A stretch of DNA of 64,000 bases. Source: Methylobacterium organophilum. GTDB taxonomy: Bacteria; Pseudomonadota; Alphaproteobacteria; Rhizobiales; Beijerinckiaceae. The position numbers were made by a program, and so were the translations under genes. The notes below the pieces were generated by a model that was not told the origin of the DNA, searched no databases, and saw only the letters and a program-made list of their open reading frames with translations. The stretch is taken from the NCBI RefSeq assembly GCF_022179465.1, contig NZ_BPQV01000011.1:62001-126000 (forward strand). The letters are read 5' to 3'. Below, piece by piece: positions 8,446 to 16,052 of the stretch. The first letter of the stretch is position 1; each line of letters starts with the position of its first letter.

Positions 8446-8919
8446 ATGCCCGCATCCGATGCCGCAGGCACCGCAACCGGTCCGGAGACGGGACGTCCTG
8501 CCGACCTCCAGGACGTGAAGCACGAGGTCGAGGACTTGGCCGATACGGCGGTCGAGCGCGGCCTCGGCTTCGCGGCGGCCCTGCGCAGCAACGCGATCAG
8601 CTACGCCGAGGGCAAGAAGGGCGAGGCCTCGCAATCCGTCGCCAGCGTCGCCGCCTCCCTGCGGGACTCGGGCAAGAGCTTCGAGGACAAGCCCAACCTC
8701 AAGGCCTTCTTCGACACCGCCGCGGAAGGGCTGGACGACCTCGCCGGCTCCATCGAGCAGCGCAGCTTCGCCGACCTCTATACCGAGGCCGAGACCTATG
8801 CCCGCCGGGCGCCGGTGACGGTGGCCGTGGCGACCTTCGCGGCGGGCTTCCTGCTGTCGCGCTTCGTCAAGGCGACGAGCCGGCCGGAGACCGACACCTA
8901 TGACGGTTACCGGGCCTGA
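8446..8919 (+). CDS. Hypothetical membrane-anchored protein, first gene of stress-type operon
   Basis: 157 residues. The N-terminal two thirds is hydrophilic and helical (DLQDVKHEVEDLADTAVERG, then DKPNLKAFFDTAAEGLDDL). One C-terminal hydrophobic segment (VTVAVATFAAGFLLSRFV, about 125-142) precedes a short polar tail. This is the architecture of ElaB/YqjD-like tail-anchored proteins, but I do not recognise a named family. The ATG at 8446 is preceded by GAGGAGC about 10 bases away. The next gene starts 10 bases after the stop. Placed behind an EcfG-like promoter, it is probably a stationary-phase or desiccation-induced inner-membrane protein. Confidence 0.75.
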   Translation: MPASDAAGTATGPETGRPADLQDVKHEVEDLADTAVERGLGFAAALRSNAISYAEGKKGEASQSVASVAASLRDSGKSFEDKPNLKAFFDTAAEGLDDLAGSIEQRSFADLYTEAETYARRAPVTVAVATFAAGFLLSRFVKATSRPETDTYDGYRA

Positions 8920-8929
8920 GGAGCCGTAC

Positions 8930-9328
8930 ATGTCGGGCTCATCCCTTCAAGGCCTCGTCGCCGAGGCGCTGCGCGAGGCGAGCGACCTCGCCCGCAAGGA
9001 AATCGCGCTCTTCCGCACGGAGATGACGGAGAATGTCCGGAGCCTCTTCATCGGGCTCGGGATGATGGTCGCCGCGGCTGTGTTCGCGGTCACCGCCCTG
9101 TTCGTGCTGATCGGCGCCCTCGTGAAATACGTGGCGACGCTGGTGAATTCGGAGTGGCTCGCCGCGCTGATCGTGGGCGGGGCCCTTCTCCTCGTCGCGG
9201 TGATCCTCGCCCTCGTGGGGGCAAAGGCGATGTCGGTCTCGAACCTGGCGCCCACCCGCACGAGCCGGCAGGTGCGACAGGACGCCCGCGCCCTCTCGGA
9301 GCGGGTCTCGGCGGAGCGCGTGGCGTGA
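8930..9328 (+). CDS. Phage-holin-superfamily / YqjE-like inner membrane protein
   Basis: 132 residues with two adjacent transmembrane helices (about 36-62 and 72-97: LFIGLGMMVAAAVFAVTALF and ALIVGGALLLVAVILALVGA) after an amphipathic N-terminus (LREASDLARKEIALFRTEM). This fits the Phage_holin_3_6/YqjE family, chromosomal proteins not tied to prophages and usually next to YqjD-like genes. The exact function of the family is unknown. The start at 8930 removes a 10-residue extension that would overlap the previous gene. Its TGA overlaps the ATG of the next gene by one base, suggesting translational coupling. Confidence 0.85.
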   Translation: MSGSSLQGLVAEALREASDLARKEIALFRTEMTENVRSLFIGLGMMVAAAVFAVTALFVLIGALVKYVATLVNSEWLAALIVGGALLLVAVILALVGAKAMSVSNLAPTRTSRQVRQDARALSERVSAERVA

Positions 9329-9795
9329 TGAGTGAATCGATCTCCGATCTCGAACGGGACATCGAGGCGAGCCGCGCCCGGCTCGACGAGACCATCGATA
9401 AGCTGCAGGGGCGCCTCTCGGCTTCGAGCCTCGTCGATGAGATGCTGGGCTCGGCCCGGCGTACCCCGACCCTGAACGGCCTCTACGACAACGCGCTCGC
9501 GGCGGTGCGCAAGAACCCGGTGCCCGTGCTGCTGATCGCGGCGGGCGTCGGCATGCTGATGAGCCGGATCTCCGGGGAGGCCCGGCGCCCATACCGGAAC
9601 GGCGCGATCGTGCCGGCCGAGCCGGTGATGCCGAAGGCGACGATTCCGACGCTCACGGAGACGGATGCGGCGCGCAAGCCCGCCTCCGTGGCCGTGGCGG
9701 AGCCTGTGCCCGGGCCGGGCGCGAGGCCGGGTCCGAAGACGATCAACCCCGGCCTGCCCCCGGAAGCGCCCCCCGGAAGCGCCGGGATCGCCTGA
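9328..9795 (+). CDS. DUF3618 domain protein
   Basis: 155 residues. The N-terminal motif SDLERDIEASRARLDETIDK is diagnostic of DUF3618, a short domain in alphaproteobacterial and actinobacterial membrane proteins. A single hydrophobic segment (NPVPVLLIAAGVGMLMS, about 64-80) follows, then a long proline/alanine-rich tail (GPGARPGPKTINPGLPPEAPP) that is probably disordered. The start codon overlaps the upstream stop (TGATG). It belongs to the same four-gene operon and probably to the same envelope-stress function; the biochemical role is unknown. Confidence 0.85.
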   Translation: MSESISDLERDIEASRARLDETIDKLQGRLSASSLVDEMLGSARRTPTLNGLYDNALAAVRKNPVPVLLIAAGVGMLMSRISGEARRPYRNGAIVPAEPVMPKATIPTLTETDAARKPASVAVAEPVPGPGARPGPKTINPGLPPEAPPGSAGIA

Positions 9796-9815
9796 GAAAC
9801 GCGACGAGGACGACG

Positions 9816-10580
9816 ATGTCATTGACAGATCGGAGCAGCGCCATGGGTGGACAGAACAAGCCGGGCGACGATGGACGCTCCCTCACGGACGATCTCGCGG
9901 CCCAGGCGGGCATGCCCCGCGGCACCGGCCGGGGCGGAAGCCTCGACGAGGCCGCCCGGCGGATCGACCGGGAACAGGAAGAGGCTCTGACGGCGGCGCG
10001 GGAAGCGTCCCATGCCGCCGCCGAGCGGGTGCGCGAGACGGGCGCGCAGGCGGCCGATGCAGCTGGCTCAGCCTACGAGCGGGCACGCGACACGGCCACG
10101 GACACGGCTGCCGATCTCAAGTCGCGCGTCGGCGATGCCGCCCAGGAGGCCCGGCGGCGCGCGGAGAATGCCTATGACGACGCCCGCGACTGGGCCTCGG
10201 AGCGCTACGACCACCACCGCGCCCAGGCGGCGGACCTCGCCGACCGCGGATACCAGCGGATCCGGGAGGGACGCACGGCCACGGAGGCCTTCGTGTCCGA
10301 GAACCCGCTGCTCGTGGGCGTGGTCGGCCTCGCCGCGGGCCTGCTGCTCGGCGCGCTGCTGCCGCGCACCCGGCAGGAAGACCAGACTCTCGGTCCCTAC
10401 GCGGACGATCTGCGCGACCAGGGCCTGCGCTACGCCCGCGACATGACCCATCGCGGCCGCGTCTTCGTGGAGCAGGCCCTCGACCCGGACAATCTCGACG
10501 CAGCCCTGCACCGCAGCGGGGCGACGGGCGGCGAGGCGGAGGTGTATGAGGGGACGGAGCGCAAGATCCACACCCTCTAG
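9816..10580 (+). CDS. YqjD/LEA-like coiled protein with C-terminal membrane anchor
   Basis: 254 residues (start at 9816 or the ATG at 9843). Residues about 45-150 are an Ala/Arg/Glu-rich repetitive helix with 11-residue-like periodicity (AAREASHAAAERVRETGAQA, DAAGSAYERARDTATDTAAD), as in LEA-type and apolipoprotein-like stress proteins. A hydrophobic hairpin (NPLLVGVVGLAAGLLLGALL) follows at about 165-185, as in the DUF883/ElaB/YqjD group that anchors ribosomes or protects membranes. A polar C-terminal domain of about 65 residues (TRQEDQTLGPYADDLRDQGL...) is less common in this group. It is the last gene of the operon; pxpB starts 8 bases after its stop. Confidence 0.8.
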   Translation: MSLTDRSSAMGGQNKPGDDGRSLTDDLAAQAGMPRGTGRGGSLDEAARRIDREQEEALTAAREASHAAAERVRETGAQAADAAGSAYERARDTATDTAADLKSRVGDAAQEARRRAENAYDDARDWASERYDHHRAQAADLADRGYQRIREGRTATEAFVSENPLLVGVVGLAAGLLLGALLPRTRQEDQTLGPYADDLRDQGLRYARDMTHRGRVFVEQALDPDNLDAALHRSGATGGEAEVYEGTERKIHTL

Positions 10581-10587
10581 GAGTCCC

Positions 10588-11310
10588 GTGCCGGACGAAC
10601 CACGGCTCCTGCCGCAGGGCGACACCGCCTTCACCATCGAGTTCGGCGACACCATCGATGCCGACCTCAACGCCGCCGTCCTCGCCCTCGATGCCCGCCT
10701 CACCGGCGCGCGCCTCGAGGGCGTTCGCGAATCCGTGCCGACCTACCGGTCTCTCACCGTCCATGTCGATCCGGTCCTGGCCGACCCCGTCGCCCTCGGG
10801 GCGCAGGTTCTGGCGCTGGCGCGGGGCGACCTGCCGGAAGCGGCCCGCCAGCGGTCCTGGCGGATCCCCGTAGTCTATGGCGGGGATTTCGGCATCGATC
10901 TCGAAGCGGTCGCCGCCCATCACGGCCTCCGCCCGGACGAGGTGATCGCCCGCCATTGCGGCGCGACCTACCGGGTGGCGATGCTCGGCTTCCTGCCCGG
11001 CTACGCCTATCTGAGCGGGCTCGACCCGAGCCTCGCCCTCTCACGCCGGCCGAGCCCCCGGCCGCAGACGCCGGCAGGGACGATATCCATCGGCGGGGCC
11101 CAGGCGCTGGTCGCCAGCATCGCCGCGCCGAGCGGATGGCATCTCCTCGGCCGCACGCCGATGCGCAACTTCATGCCAGGCCGCGCGCCCTTCGTGTTGC
11201 TGGAGCCCGGCGACACCGTGCGCTTCGAGCCGGTGGAGCCTTCCGCATGGGAGGCCCTCGACCGCGCCGCCGCCGCCGGGGAGCCGGTGGCCGAGCGGAT
11301 CGACCCGTGA
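10588..11310 (+). CDS. pxpB: 5-oxoprolinase subunit PxpB
   Basis: PxpB (KipI/allophanate hydrolase subunit 1 family) works with PxpA and PxpC to cleave 5-oxoproline to glutamate using ATP, removing a spontaneous metabolic damage product. 240 residues. The family elements LLPQGDTAFTIEFGD, VPTYRSLTVHVDP, FLPGYAYLSGLD, RRPSPRPQTPAGTISIGG and GWHLLGRTP are all present. A GTG start at 10588 is chosen because TAGGAG sits five bases upstream and the family N-terminus aligns there. Its stop overlaps the pxpC GTG (GTGA). pxpA is not adjacent. Confidence 0.92.
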   Translation: MPDEPRLLPQGDTAFTIEFGDTIDADLNAAVLALDARLTGARLEGVRESVPTYRSLTVHVDPVLADPVALGAQVLALARGDLPEAARQRSWRIPVVYGGDFGIDLEAVAAHHGLRPDEVIARHCGATYRVAMLGFLPGYAYLSGLDPSLALSRRPSPRPQTPAGTISIGGAQALVASIAAPSGWHLLGRTPMRNFMPGRAPFVLLEPGDTVRFEPVEPSAWEALDRAAAAGEPVAERIDP

Positions 11311-12323
11311 GCGGGCATCTCCTCGTTCTGGAATGCGGGGCGGCCATGACCCTGCAGGATGGCGGCCGGCGCGGCTTCGCGCGCTACGGCCTCTCCGCCT
11401 CGGGGCCGATGGATCCCCTGGCGCATGCGGCGGCCAACCTCCTCGTCGGCAACGAGCCGGAGGCCACGGCTTTGGAGCTCGGCCTGTCCTCCGGTCGCTT
11501 CCGAGCCGAGGGCGGCCCGGTGCGCGTGGCGGTGACGGGGGCGCTCTGCCGGCTCGACCGCGACGGCGAGGCCGTGGGCCAGGACGGCAGCCTCACCCTG
11601 CAGGAGGGAGAGACCCTGCGGATCGAACGTCCCCGCGCCGGTGTCTACGCCGTGCTTGCGCTGGCCGGGGGAATCCGGGCACCCGCGGTGATGGGCAGCG
11701 CCGCCCTGCATCTGCGGGCGGCCATCGGCGGCCTCGACGGACGCCCGTTGCGCGAGGGCGACCGGCTTCATCCGGCCGCCGAGCCCGGCCTCGGCGGGAC
11801 CGAACGCGGCCTCGACCCGGTCCCGCTCGACCGGGAGGCACCGATCCGGGTGGTGCTCGGCCCGCAGGCCGATCATTTCACGCCGGAGGGCCTCGACACG
11901 CTGCGCCACGGCCGCTTCACGGTCTCGCATCGCGCCGACCGCATGGGCTGCCAGCTCGACGGCCCCCGCATCGCCCATGGGCCACAGGGATTCAACATCG
12001 TGTCGGACGGGACGGTGGCGGGCTCGATCCAGGTGCCGGGGGCCGGCACGCCGATCATCCTGCTCGCGGACCGTCAGACCACCGGCGGCTATCCGAAAAT
12101 CGCCACCGTGATCTCGGCGGATCTGCGCCGGGTCGCCCAGCGCCGGCCGGGGGAGGCGCTGCGCTTCGAGGTGGTCACCGTCGAAGAGGCGGTGCGCCTC
12201 GCCCGGGAGCGGGCGGCCCTGCTCGCCGCCCTGCCCGACCGGCTGCGCCCGGCGTTGAGCGAGGCGGAACGCCTGAGCGCGGCCAATCTCGCGGGCAATG
12301 CGGTCGACGCCTTCGCGGGCTGA
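11307..12323 (+). CDS. pxpC: 5-oxoprolinase subunit PxpC
   Basis: Biotin-dependent carboxyltransferase-like family (KipA), partner of PxpB. 338 residues from a GTG that overlaps the pxpB stop by four bases, so translation is coupled. Recognisable segments are AMTLQDGGRRGFARYGLSAS, GPMDPLAHAAANLLVGN, ALELGLSSGRFRAEG, RVVLGPQADHFTPEGL, RADRMGCQLDGP and QTTGGYPKIATVISADL. PxpB and PxpC form a heterocomplex in the cytoplasm. The downstream gene converges on the opposite strand with 4 bases between stops. Confidence 0.93.
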   Translation: MSGHLLVLECGAAMTLQDGGRRGFARYGLSASGPMDPLAHAAANLLVGNEPEATALELGLSSGRFRAEGGPVRVAVTGALCRLDRDGEAVGQDGSLTLQEGETLRIERPRAGVYAVLALAGGIRAPAVMGSAALHLRAAIGGLDGRPLREGDRLHPAAEPGLGGTERGLDPVPLDREAPIRVVLGPQADHFTPEGLDTLRHGRFTVSHRADRMGCQLDGPRIAHGPQGFNIVSDGTVAGSIQVPGAGTPIILLADRQTTGGYPKIATVISADLRRVAQRRPGEALRFEVVTVEEAVRLARERAALLAALPDRLRPALSEAERLSAANLAGNAVDAFAG

Positions 12324-12327
12324 CGGA

Positions 12328-12879
12328 TCAGTCCTCGCCCGGCTCGACGGGGACGCGGCGCAGGCGGCCGTTGCGCTTCTCGTAGCGGAAGATCGAGGTG
12401 AGGGCGTCGCCGGTGCCGTCCGGCAGGGCGGCCGGCGCGGCGGGCTCGACCGGAGGCGCCGGAAGCGGCACGGCCGCCTTGCGGGCCTGGCGTTCGAGGG
12501 CGCCGCGGGCGATGGCCGCATCCCGACGGATCAGAGCCGCGGCCTCCCCCGGCAGCAGGGCGACCACGGTCGAGCCGTCCGCGAAGCCGATCTCGACCGG
12601 AGAGGCCTGGAGATCCGGGCGCAGCCCGTCCTCGATCAGGCCCAGGCCCGCGCGCACGGTGGAGAGGGCGAGGCGCAGGGGCAGCGAACGCGGGCCGCCC
12701 TGGCCGAGGGCCTGCCGAAGGTTGCCCGCCGCTTCGCCGGCCCGCTCCAGCCCGTCGGGGCCGGTTCCCCGGGCCTGCACCCGGACCACCTCCTCGACGC
12801 CGCGCACGACACCGCCCGGCAGGCTCAGCAGGCCATCCGCGTAGCGGCCGAGGCGGTGACCGCCCTCGGAATCGTCCAT
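12328..12879 (-). CDS. Hypothetical protein (183 aa)
   Basis: I do not recognise a family. The product has a Gly/Leu-rich N-terminal half (RYADGLLSLPGGVVRGVEEV), a helical middle (LRLALSTVRAGLGLIEDGLR), a compact segment VEIGFADGSTVVALLPGEAA, a proline-rich linker (PLPAPPVEPAAPAALP) and a basic/acidic C-terminus (FRYEKRNGRLRRVPVEPGED). No signal peptide or membrane helix is evident. ATG at 12879 is preferred over one 13 codons upstream, which would add an arginine-rich stretch. It shares orientation with the small lipoprotein gene 58 bases upstream. Confidence 0.6.
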   Translation of the reverse strand: MDDSEGGHRLGRYADGLLSLPGGVVRGVEEVVRVQARGTGPDGLERAGEAAGNLRQALGQGGPRSLPLRLALSTVRAGLGLIEDGLRPDLQASPVEIGFADGSTVVALLPGEAAALIRRDAAIARGALERQARKAAVPLPAPPVEPAAPAALPDGTGDALTSIFRYEKRNGRLRRVPVEPGED

Positions 12880-12937
12880 GCTGCCCTCCGCGCGCCGCCG
12901 CACCGCTCCGGTGCGCAAGCCTCGGGGAAAACCCGCG

Positions 12938-13159
12938 TCAGAAGCCGCGGTTGCCGATCGTCGGCAGCGTCGGCTGCGTGTAGAGCCGGTTCACGTCCGG
13001 GCGCCGCTGGGTGCCGTTGGTGTCGTTGGACCGGCGGTAATTGTCGGTGTTGAAGGTCTCGGACAGGCCGGGGCCACCCGAATGCGTGCTGCTGCAGGCA
13101 CCGAGGCCGCAGGCGAAGGTCGCGGCGAAGGCAGCGAGGACGAGGTGCGGCAGGCGCAT
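12938..13159 (-). CDS. Small predicted lipoprotein (73 aa)
   Basis: Begins MRLPHLVLAAFAATFACGLGAC: a basic n-region, a hydrophobic h-region and a lipobox LGAC with the acylated cysteine at residue 22. The mature part is only about 50 residues, polar and Asn/Thr/Arg-rich (ETFNTDNYRRSNDTNGTQRR, PDVNRLYTQPTLPTIGNRGF), probably extended. Role unknown; likely anchored in the inner or outer membrane leaflet. A GGGAGATCACC ribosome site precedes the ATG. It may form a unit with the gene at 12328-12879. Confidence 0.75.
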   Translation of the reverse strand: MRLPHLVLAAFAATFACGLGACSSTHSGGPGLSETFNTDNYRRSNDTNGTQRRPDVNRLYTQPTLPTIGNRGF

Positions 13160-13508
13160 CGGTGATCTCCCGGGACGACGCCGGAGGCCGGCGCTTGCGG
13201 CGACCTGCGGTTGCCGGACCCGTTCCGTCAAGCACGCGGCGCCGGCGGCGCGCCGTCGCGGCGCGGCGCGTCACGGGCGGAGACCTTCGCCGACTCAGTG
13301 GCTTACCGCGTCCCGCGGCCCGGCGCGACGCCTCCGAGGACTGACGAATCCTGTTCCGATTGGCGCGAAGGTGATGTCCGGCGGCCACTAAAAACTCACC
13401 ACGCTCCACGGGAGGTTGTCATCCGCGCCACAGCGGTGGCGCATTCATGTGGAGAGGGGCGCACGCACGGGTGGCGCGAAGCCGGGAAATCCGTGAAAGC
13501 TGGCCGCG
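13160..13508. other. Intergenic region between divergent small genes
   Basis: 349 bases without a supported gene. It holds a 7-bp inverted repeat GCGCCAC/GTGGCGC with a 4-base loop at 13425-13442, and a locally A-rich spot (CACTAAAAACTCACC near 13386), perhaps part of a promoter for the gene at 13509. No known operator was recognised. Confidence 0.5.
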
Positions 13509-13751
13509 ATGAGCAACGTCGTCCCCTTCCGCCGTCCCGATCCCCGGCGCGCGCCCGCGGGCTGCGATGTCGTGACCATCGCCGACGACCTCTTCATGGT
13601 TCTGGAGGAGCTCCAGTCCGTCGCCGAGCGCGCGGCCCTGATGGACCGCCCGGCGCTGGAGGTCGAACGCACCGTGCAGAAGCTCCTCGACGCGATCGGC
13701 ACGGTCGAGGCCGCCCTCGATTGCCTCGGCGAGGGCAGCACCCCCGCCTGA
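13509..13751 (+). CDS. Hypothetical small protein (80 aa)
   Basis: Starts MSNVVPFRRPDPRR, a common opening of small Rhizobiales cytoplasmic proteins. One predicted amphipathic helical region follows (DLFMVLEELQSVAERAALMD, then LEVERTVQKLLDAIGTVEAA). There are two cysteines and no membrane segment. The stop is 34 bases from the convergent stop of the GGDEF-EAL gene. Coding use (third-position G/C) matches its neighbours, which supports it as real. Function unknown. Confidence 0.6.
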   Translation: MSNVVPFRRPDPRRAPAGCDVVTIADDLFMVLEELQSVAERAALMDRPALEVERTVQKLLDAIGTVEAALDCLGEGSTPA

Positions 13752-13784
13752 CCCGCCGGCCCGGCGGGTTCGTCCGGCCCGCGC

Positions 13785-15863
13785 TCAGGCCGCCGCGGCG
13801 CCCTTCTTCCCGTCGGCGAACAGTACGTCGATCTCGCTCGCCGGGCGCGGCGGGCTGAACAGGAAGCCCTGCATCTCCTGCGCGCCCTCCGCTCGCACGG
13901 CGGCGAGCTGGGCCTCGGTCTCGACGCCCTCGACCAGGGTGGTGATGCCGAGGCTGGTCCCGAGGCCGACGATCGCCCGGATGATCGCGTTCGATTCCGC
14001 CCGCTCGCCGGCATCCCGCACGAAGGAGCGGTCGATCTTGATCTTGTCGAAGGGGAAGCGGCGCAGGTAGCTGATGCTCGAATAGCCCGTGCCGAAATCG
14101 TCCATGGAGATGCGCACACCGAGGCGGCGCAGGGCGTGCAGAGTCTCGAGATTGGCTTCCGTGTCGTCGAGCAGGACGCTCTCGGTGATTTCGAGCTCGA
14201 GCCGCGTCGCCCTGAGGCCACTCGTCGCCAGGGCAGAGAGCACGGCCGCCGCGAAGCCGCGATGGCGCAGTTGCAGGGCGGAGACGTTGACGGCGATGCT
14301 GACCTCCTCGGGCCAGCCCACCGCATCCCGGCAGGCCTGCTTCAGCACCCATTCGCCCAGCGGCACGATGAGGCCGGTCTCCTCGGCCAGGGGAATGAAC
14401 AGAACGGGGCTGATGAGGCCCCGTTCGGGATGCCGCCAGCGCACCAGGGCCTCCAGGCCCTTCACCCGGTCCTCCGCGAGGTCGACGAGGGGCTGGTAAT
14501 GCACCTCAAGCTGGCCCAGCGCCAGGGCTTCGCGCAGCTCCCGCTCCAGGCTCAGCCGTCCCTGAGCGGTGGCGTCCATCTCCGGCTCGAACACGCGATA
14601 GGTGCCGCGGCCCATCGCCTTCGCCTCGTAGAGCGCCAGGTCGGCGTCCTTGAGGAGCCGGTCGATGTCCACCCCCTCCCCCTCGGCCAGGGTGACGCCG
14701 ACGCTCATGCCGATCTCGGCGGTGAGCCCGTTCAGGCTGTAGGGCGCGCTCACGACGCCGATCAGCCGCTGGGCGAGGCCGACCGCGCCAGCGAGATCCT
14801 CCACCTGGGAGAGCACCGCGAACTCGTCGCCGCCGAGGCGGGCCACCACGTCGCGCCCGCGCACATGCTGACGCAGGCGCTCGGAGACCGCCCGCAGCAG
14901 CATGTCGCCGGTGCCGTGGCCGAAGCTGTCGTTGATCGGCTTGAAGCGGTCGAGATCCAGGCACAGCACGGCGAGGCGCAGGCTCGGCGCGGCCTTGCCC
15001 TGCTCCAGAAGGTCGATGGCGAGCTCCCGCAGGGCTGTGCGGTTCGGCAGGTCCGTGAGCGCGTCGTGGCGCGCCATGTGGACGATGCGCGCCTCGTTGC
15101 GCCGCCGCTCGGTCACGTCCTCGAAGGTGGCGACCCAGCCGCCGCCCTCCATCGGGCGATGGGTGGCGGCGATGACCCGGCCATCCGCCAGCTCCCGCAG
15201 CACGGATTTGGCGTTCGCGTTGACGAGGGAGGTGCGGGTGCCCTCGCAGAGCGAATCCACGGTGGCGCCGGCCTTGTAGCGCTGGAGGCCGACCAGGATC
15301 TCGACGATCTCGCGCTGGCTCATGCCCACGCGCAGATGCCCCTCGGCGAGGTCGAACATGTCCTGGTAGCGGCGGTTCCAGACCAGCAGCCGGCTCTCGG
15401 GATCGAACAGGCACAGGCCCTGGGTCATGTTCTCCAGGGCGGCGTCGAAGCGGCGGTTCTGCTCGATCAGCTGGGCATGGGCCTCGGCGAGGGCCATCCG
15501 GGTCCGATGCTGGTCGCTGACGTCGTTGCCGACGCCGCGATAGCCGGCGAAGCGGCCCTGGGCGTCCTGGCGCGGCTTGCCGCTCAGCTCGAACCAGCGC
15601 GGCGTGCCGTCCGGGTGACGATAGGCGTAGACCAGATCCCGGAACGGGCGGCCCTCGGCCATCGCCACGAAGCATTCGGGCTGGCGCCCAGACCCATCCG
15701 TCCAGGCCAGCTCCGTGCGGGTGCGGCCGATCATGTCGGAGGCCGCGCGGCCGGTATAGCGCTCCACATCCGCGGAGAGGTGGACGAAGCGCCCGTCCTC
15801 ATCGGTCTCCCAGAACCAATCGGACGCGATCCGGGCGACTTCTTCGAAAGCTTGGCGAGGCAT
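13785..15863 (-). CDS. PAS-PAS-GGDEF-EAL cyclic-di-GMP protein
   Basis: 692-residue soluble signalling protein. A PAS domain lies at about 8-115 (DWFWETDEDGRFVHLSADVE), and a second PAS of the PAS_7 type at about 138-255 (ALENMTQGLCLFDPESRLLV). The GGDEF domain (about 265-425) has an intact LGGDEF at residues 343-348, and the EAL domain (about 435-685) has GLEALVRWRHPE, the DDFGTGYSS loop and VEGVET. Both catalytic signatures are present, so it could make and/or degrade c-di-GMP. It has no membrane segment. A plausible sigma-70 promoter lies in the AT-rich region just upstream (15908-15936). The C-terminal architecture matches the paralogue at 59355-61919. Confidence 0.93.
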   Translation of the reverse strand: MPRQAFEEVARIASDWFWETDEDGRFVHLSADVERYTGRAASDMIGRTRTELAWTDGSGRQPECFVAMAEGRPFRDLVYAYRHPDGTPRWFELSGKPRQDAQGRFAGYRGVGNDVSDQHRTRMALAEAHAQLIEQNRRFDAALENMTQGLCLFDPESRLLVWNRRYQDMFDLAEGHLRVGMSQREIVEILVGLQRYKAGATVDSLCEGTRTSLVNANAKSVLRELADGRVIAATHRPMEGGGWVATFEDVTERRRNEARIVHMARHDALTDLPNRTALRELAIDLLEQGKAAPSLRLAVLCLDLDRFKPINDSFGHGTGDMLLRAVSERLRQHVRGRDVVARLGGDEFAVLSQVEDLAGAVGLAQRLIGVVSAPYSLNGLTAEIGMSVGVTLAEGEGVDIDRLLKDADLALYEAKAMGRGTYRVFEPEMDATAQGRLSLERELREALALGQLEVHYQPLVDLAEDRVKGLEALVRWRHPERGLISPVLFIPLAEETGLIVPLGEWVLKQACRDAVGWPEEVSIAVNVSALQLRHRGFAAAVLSALATSGLRATRLELEITESVLLDDTEANLETLHALRRLGVRISMDDFGTGYSSISYLRRFPFDKIKIDRSFVRDAGERAESNAIIRAIVGLGTSLGITTLVEGVETEAQLAAVRAEGAQEMQGFLFSPPRPASEIDVLFADGKKGAAAA

Positions 15864-15907
15864 GGGCTACAACCGATCGGAACAACCTATGATGACCGGA
15901 TCGCCTT

Positions 15908-15936
15908 AATAAATTGCATGCCTGTCGATTGAGCAA
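15908..15936 (-). promoter_or_regulatory. Possible housekeeping promoter of the GGDEF-EAL gene in an AT-rich patch
   Basis: On the minus strand TTGCTC (15936-15931) and TTTATT (15913-15908) are separated by 17 bases, 45 bases before the start codon. The surrounding 60 bases are strikingly AT-rich for this genome and contain TTGATCAA and an inverted pair AAATTGC/GCAATTT. The hexamers match only partly, so this is tentative. Confidence 0.35.
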
Positions 15937-16052
15937 TTTGATCAATTTATACGTTTCTCAAAGAGTTGCCGCCTTCGTGAATCGTCCCGCACCCGCGGAG
16001 CCGCCGCCGGGTTCGATGGTTGTCGTCGCGCCCCTCCGAACGGGAGACCCCG

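Noticed and set aside
8930-9328. Holin-like gene as evidence of a prophage
   Set aside because: Chromosomal YqjE-type proteins belong to the same superfamily and no other phage gene is nearby.
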